Part shown: piece by piece, positions 59,971-64,000 of the stretch | Position numbering within the stretch: position 1 is the stretch's first letter | Layout: the number at the start of each line of letters is the position of its first letter | NCBI GenBank assembly: GCA_029204225.1 | Contig: CM055103.1 | Coordinates: 19,482,925-19,546,924 of the forward strand | DNA length: 64,000 bases | Source: Diphasiastrum complanatum | Lineage: Eukaryota; Streptophyta; Lycopodiopsida; Lycopodiales; Lycopodiaceae | Reading direction: 5' to 3' | Translations under genes and position numbers: made by a program | The notes under the pieces: model-generated | Databases searched by the model: none | What the model was told of the DNA's origin: nothing | What the model saw: only the letters and a program-made list of their open reading frames with translations

Positions 59971-62510
59971 GCCACATGCCTAACTTACCGATCATCTAGT
60001 TGCTTTAAAGTTTTCCTTTAAGTTGACACATATTATCTAGGAGTTGCAATTGCTCAAAGTACAAAAAGAGACATGCCTGTGGTGGATGAAAGAAAATAAA
60101 ATAAAGAGACTCTTAGTAGGTTGGGGAGTGAATTTTTTTGCAGTGAAAAGCTTATATTGTAATCATGTCCAAATATGAAGACGCTCAAGAACACGAACTC
60201 ATTGCAAAATGTCTTAACACAAGGCACATGTAACTAAAAGGAGATATTGCATATCTACTAACTGGTATCCAAATTGTTGCAATTATTGAATCACAAGAGC
60301 AATGTGCTCATGATAGCTAAAGGAGTTTTTAAGAATAGTCACTTGTTGCAAAAGGCCTTATTATTCACACTCATATTAGTGAAATGCCAAAAAAAGAGTC
60401 TCAAATTATGAAACTAAATTCTACTATACTTTTTAGTTTTCTATTTTGTGTGCTTTGCAAAACATGTAGTTAAGCAACATCTCCCAACTCCTATTTCAAA
60501 AATCGTAGTTGACTCTAGGGACACTATTGTGTTTGAGGACCTCTGATGTCAAGAGGGTATGTTATGTGCATTTTTAGGTACATTGTATATATGTCAATTT
60601 CATAAGTACTAGTACCAAAATTAGACTCAAAATGTAAGAATAATATCTCTTTCATTATTTAATGGATAATGCATTTGAAGATTTTTGACGTGTTTTCATA
60701 TAAGGTGAACAACAAAACTACATGTATGTGCATCTATATTGAACATACATTTCATGTATATCAAATCTATAGTCCACATTATGTTGGCCTTCTAGAAAGA
60801 CACAAAAAAAGAAGCTATATACTATAATGCTCTATGTATTATAAACAATTTCTATTTAAAAAATAAATTCTTTTTTTTGCATCGATTGGGTTAAAAGTTG
60901 CAACTAATGATAATGATAACTAGTTATATGAACTTGTTTAATTAAACATAGAATTGGTTGTCTTTATGTGCTTTCTTGGTATGTTATTGTGATATAGTAA
61001 AAAAACACACTTTTCTATTTTGTAAGGAATCTACTTTTTGGTTTCCCATGTGTCATGCCCAACTTCTATAAACAAAACTTAGATGGAAAAGTATAGTGAA
61101 TGAACCATTTTTTACTTCAAGAAGCCACTTAGATAAGGAGGTATAGTGGATAGATTGCATTTATTTATTTTATTTATAATGATGATGTCTTTTACATTTA
61201 TGAAACTCATGATATATTCAACTTCAACAAAATTTCAGCTATATAATTTTTTATGTCTCACAAATATATTATTTTTGAAAGATTTATGGTGGATTAAAAT
61301 TCACCAAGGATTTTTTCAATATAATAGAACTATATCAATATTAAAAAAATGTATAAGAGGAGAAAAAAGTCCCAAAGCTTAAATCATGTATGGGACATAA
61401 GTTTGAAGTTCTAAAAAAACGTGTACCCAAACTACTATAACACATCAAACAAGGAGTGCACAAGAAAGGTAGACTGCTATTCCATATGCACAACATGCCA
61501 TTGGGTGCATATTATAGTTTGGTGCACTAAATTTTTTTAATTTGGACAAACATTGCACATGCATATATGTATCTCATTCCATCATATTTTTGACCGATTG
61601 AAGTAAACAAATTAACTTGCACAACATTTTCAAACGTACAAAGCCCTCTACTTTTTCATCCAAATACCCATTTCCAATGTGCAACAATGGGGTATAGGGT
61701 TTATAAGATTGACGATATATTGATGCACTCAAAGAAAATAAATCACCAAAACTTCATGTATAAAAAAACAAAATGGTGTGTTTAAGAATGTCTTCATTTT
61801 ACCTAATTCTCCACAATACTTATCACAACCAATCAACCATCACAGTGCTCTAAAAAATCCCCTCTAGTAGAGTGTTTATGAAGAAAAGAGATATTAATTC
61901 TTTGAAGAGACATGTAGTATATTAGAGACAAAAAAATTGTATGATCGGAGATCTTCTCGAGGAGACAAGAGAGAAAATTCAATATAGGGAGGCTGAAAAT
62001 AAAACTCATATTTGGACATATGGACACATTGGTTGTGACAACATTAACCAAACTACTTTTAGTAAGATAGATCATGGGAGATCTAGTGTGAATGTGGATC
62101 CGAACATGCATCTGACAATAAAGAAGAGAAGCTGGTGAGTGTGGTGGAGAGGGCTTTTTTTTTTTTTTGGGGAGGGGGGGAACAATAAGGATTGAGAATG
62201 CAAGATTATGATAACAATATTGGAGCAATTTTAATATGGGAAAGATAATAGAGCAATTTTGATATGAAAACATTATTCTCTTGAGGAGAATTTAGATTCT
62301 TTACTGGACAAAAAAATTGCATATATAGGAAGTAACTTACTAGAATTTTTAAAAAGAATGAGTAAAGAAGGGAAGTGAAATTTTTTGGGTTTGATAGAAG
62401 AAAACAATGTTATCTAGGGAATGGTTATAAAGGAACTATAGAAATTCAAGATTAATGATATATTACTAAAAGTTTAGTGAGCATATCTATTTTAGATACA
62501 TGATTTATAT
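59970..62510. other. AT-rich sequence, no genes recognised
   Basis: Only short chance frames. The 146-aa minus frame at 61833-62273 includes a poly-Lys/Pro stretch from a poly-T/G tract (62155-62175) and has no family features. Confidence 0.5.
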
Positions 62511-62514
62511 GAAT

Positions 62515-62700
62515 AATGGATGCTTCATATGCTATCAAAACACATTATGAGAAGCTTTGGGGATTGATAGATGTCATGCCTACAAAAAATGCAATGCTAA
62601 GACAAATTTTTTCCATGTTTTTTTTAAATGAAAAAGATAAAGCCTTGAAAACTTCCTTACATGACCTTACTTATCTAGAGAAGAGATAGTTCAATTTTTT
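62515..62700 (+). pseudogene. Possible copia gag scrap
   Basis: Reads AYAIKTHYEKLWGLIDVMPT then KNAMLRQIFSMFF, loosely like the copia Gag phrase YExLW...L...L..LK. Short and isolated, so the call is weak. Confidence 0.25.
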
Positions 62701-63620
62701 ATTTTATTTATACAGTTTTTTTTTGTGGACTTTAAAATATTGAGTATACTAAGACGTAATAGCATTCTATTCGTTTTGTCAAAATTTTATTACTTAAACT
62801 TCAAATAATTTGAAAGGTTTAGTAGAATCCTCTTTGTAATTATCTAAGGAATACAAACCATCTCTAATTTAAAGAAATTGGATTTCATGGAGGCTTATTT
62901 TTAGGCTTAAAATTGTTTGCTAGCTTTGAACTTTTAGTTCAACATTGTTTCATTAGTCACAAATTATTTGTTTCAACTATAAGGGAACAATTTCATTGTC
63001 AAACTTGTGTTATTTTTTTGGCATCTATTTCAACTTACAATAGATGTGAATTGAAAATATCCATAGTTGAAATTGTGTGTGAAAATTTTGGATAAATTGT
63101 GTTGTAGTTTCCCCTTGTCGAAGACTTCATTTAGCCTTTTAGAAGTGTTTTGATCTTGAACTTCCACACACGATAATTTGCGCCATCAAAATTGATCACC
63201 ATATTTGATCGAATGGTTTTCTTTTTTTCCCATATCGCGACTAGGTACTAAAACACACCATTGATCGTGTTCAAGCTCGTAGGCTTGAGAGAGAGAGAGC
63301 TAACTATTCAAATGCTTCTAGTTCATAACTTGATAATTGTATGAATATGAACAACTAATTATACTAAGAAATTAGGTCGTCAAATGCGATTGTCAGTTGG
63401 CTGATGTCCGCTGGTATCCATCCAGTTCCTTCTTAGTGATTGTTGATAAGCGGTGGAAATTGGCCCTAAACAGTTTGCCTACATAAATGAACTAAAATTG
63501 TCACTCTGCAGAAATGAACTAAACTGCCACAGGCGAAAAAGTCGACAGTGTCGAGATTTTGCAAAAAAGATGACAATGTCCTTAAATCCCATTTAGGGTA
63601 GCCCTACATTTTTGCCAGAG
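62700..63620. other. No gene recognised
   Basis: AT-rich sequence with a short (GA)n at 63290-63298. No repeats shared with the rest of the window were noticed. Confidence 0.45.
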
Positions 63621-64000
63621 TCATTTTCTTAACATTTGAGGCACTTTGGAATCTGATTTCTGTTTAATGAAATAAACATCTGTTCTTCTGGAGAATTCAT
63701 CAATGAAAGTGATGAAATATTTTGCATCTAATAATGAAGGATTTTGCATAGGTCCACATATATTTGTATGAAAAACATCTAACAGATCTTTTGCTGCATG
63801 GCTATGGTTTGATCTAAAAGGAATCCTAGCCTGCTTTCCAAAGATGTAGCTATAGCAGACAGGGAGATTGACCTTATCAGAAGGATAGTCGAGATCAAGA
63901 ACCATGGATTGTCTGGACATGTTCAAAACAGATGCACAATTCGTGTCCTAAGCGATGATGCCATAGTAATACTTTATTGACTAAAACAGAGGTTTTCAAG
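63621..64000 (-). pseudogene. Ty1/copia GAG-pre-integrase and integrase core start, cut by window edge
   Basis: From the right edge on minus: LWHHRLGH (His-His of the integrase zinc finger), a shift, then DYPSDKVNLPVCYSYIFGKQ (one of the two usual Cys is changed to Tyr), and DLLDVFHTNICGPM followed by YFITFIDEFSRRTDVYFIK. The last two are the start of the catalytic core, where the first catalytic Asp (H-T-D in most copies) is Asn here. The frame ends at 63621. Confidence 0.8.

Noticed and set aside
61833-62273. 146-aa minus-strand protein
   Set aside because: Low-complexity, crosses a poly-T/G tract, no domain features, lies in AT-rich repeat debris.

Overview
This is a plant nuclear window. 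Two ordinary land-plant genes, both on the minus strand, sit in a large mass of decayed retrotransposons. Long (GA)n/(CT)n tracts, a 5.3-kb intron packed with transposons, nested LTR elements and low gene density suggest a large repeat-rich genome such as a gymnosperm or fern, but the sequence does not decide which.

Genes. Positions 245-1504 hold an intact single-exon F-box/LRR protein. Positions 13505-20051 hold a three-exon YAE1-like gene. Its deca-GX3 signature lies in exon 2, and YAE1 is the cytosolic adaptor that helps put the Fe-S cluster into the ribosome-recycling ATPase ABCE1/Rli1. Its second intron (14208-19551) contains a Ty3/gypsy pol fragment, a probable LTR, and an array of about 480-bp tandem repeats. 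Two later insertions interrupt that array: a 403-bp TRIM-type mini-retrotransposon whose LTRs each carry a complete tRNA-like gene, and a 627-bp non-autonomous hAT-like element with an 8-bp target duplication.

Left accessory region. Between the two genes (7.2-11.7 kb) lies a decayed LTR element with a Met-tRNA primer site, a long pyrimidine-rich leader and a retropepsin-like remnant. The rest is simple repeats and unassigned repeat debris.

Central region (21-53 kb). Two LTR families dominate. One has LTRs of about 0.82 kb, a tRNA-Asp-type primer site and a leader full of CTCGCAGA/GCGAGAGTT motifs. The other has LTRs of about 1.2 kb rich in GGCGCC, a tRNA-Met-type primer site, and both a coding copy (gag-pol on minus, 40.7-46.3 kb) and an internally deleted copy (33.1-37.0 kb). 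Target-site duplications show that these were nested inside each other. The matching halves now lie about 10-16 kb apart in opposite orientation, so the region has been inverted or rearranged, or is misassembled.

Right region (53-64 kb). Ty1/copia remnants: an RNase H end with its LTR, an integrase/reverse-transcriptase pseudogene, and an integrase fragment running off the right edge on the minus strand. Between them is AT-rich sequence without recognisable genes.

The most unusual item is the tRNA-bearing TRIM at 15985-16387, followed by the split nested-insertion structure at 30.4-50 kb.
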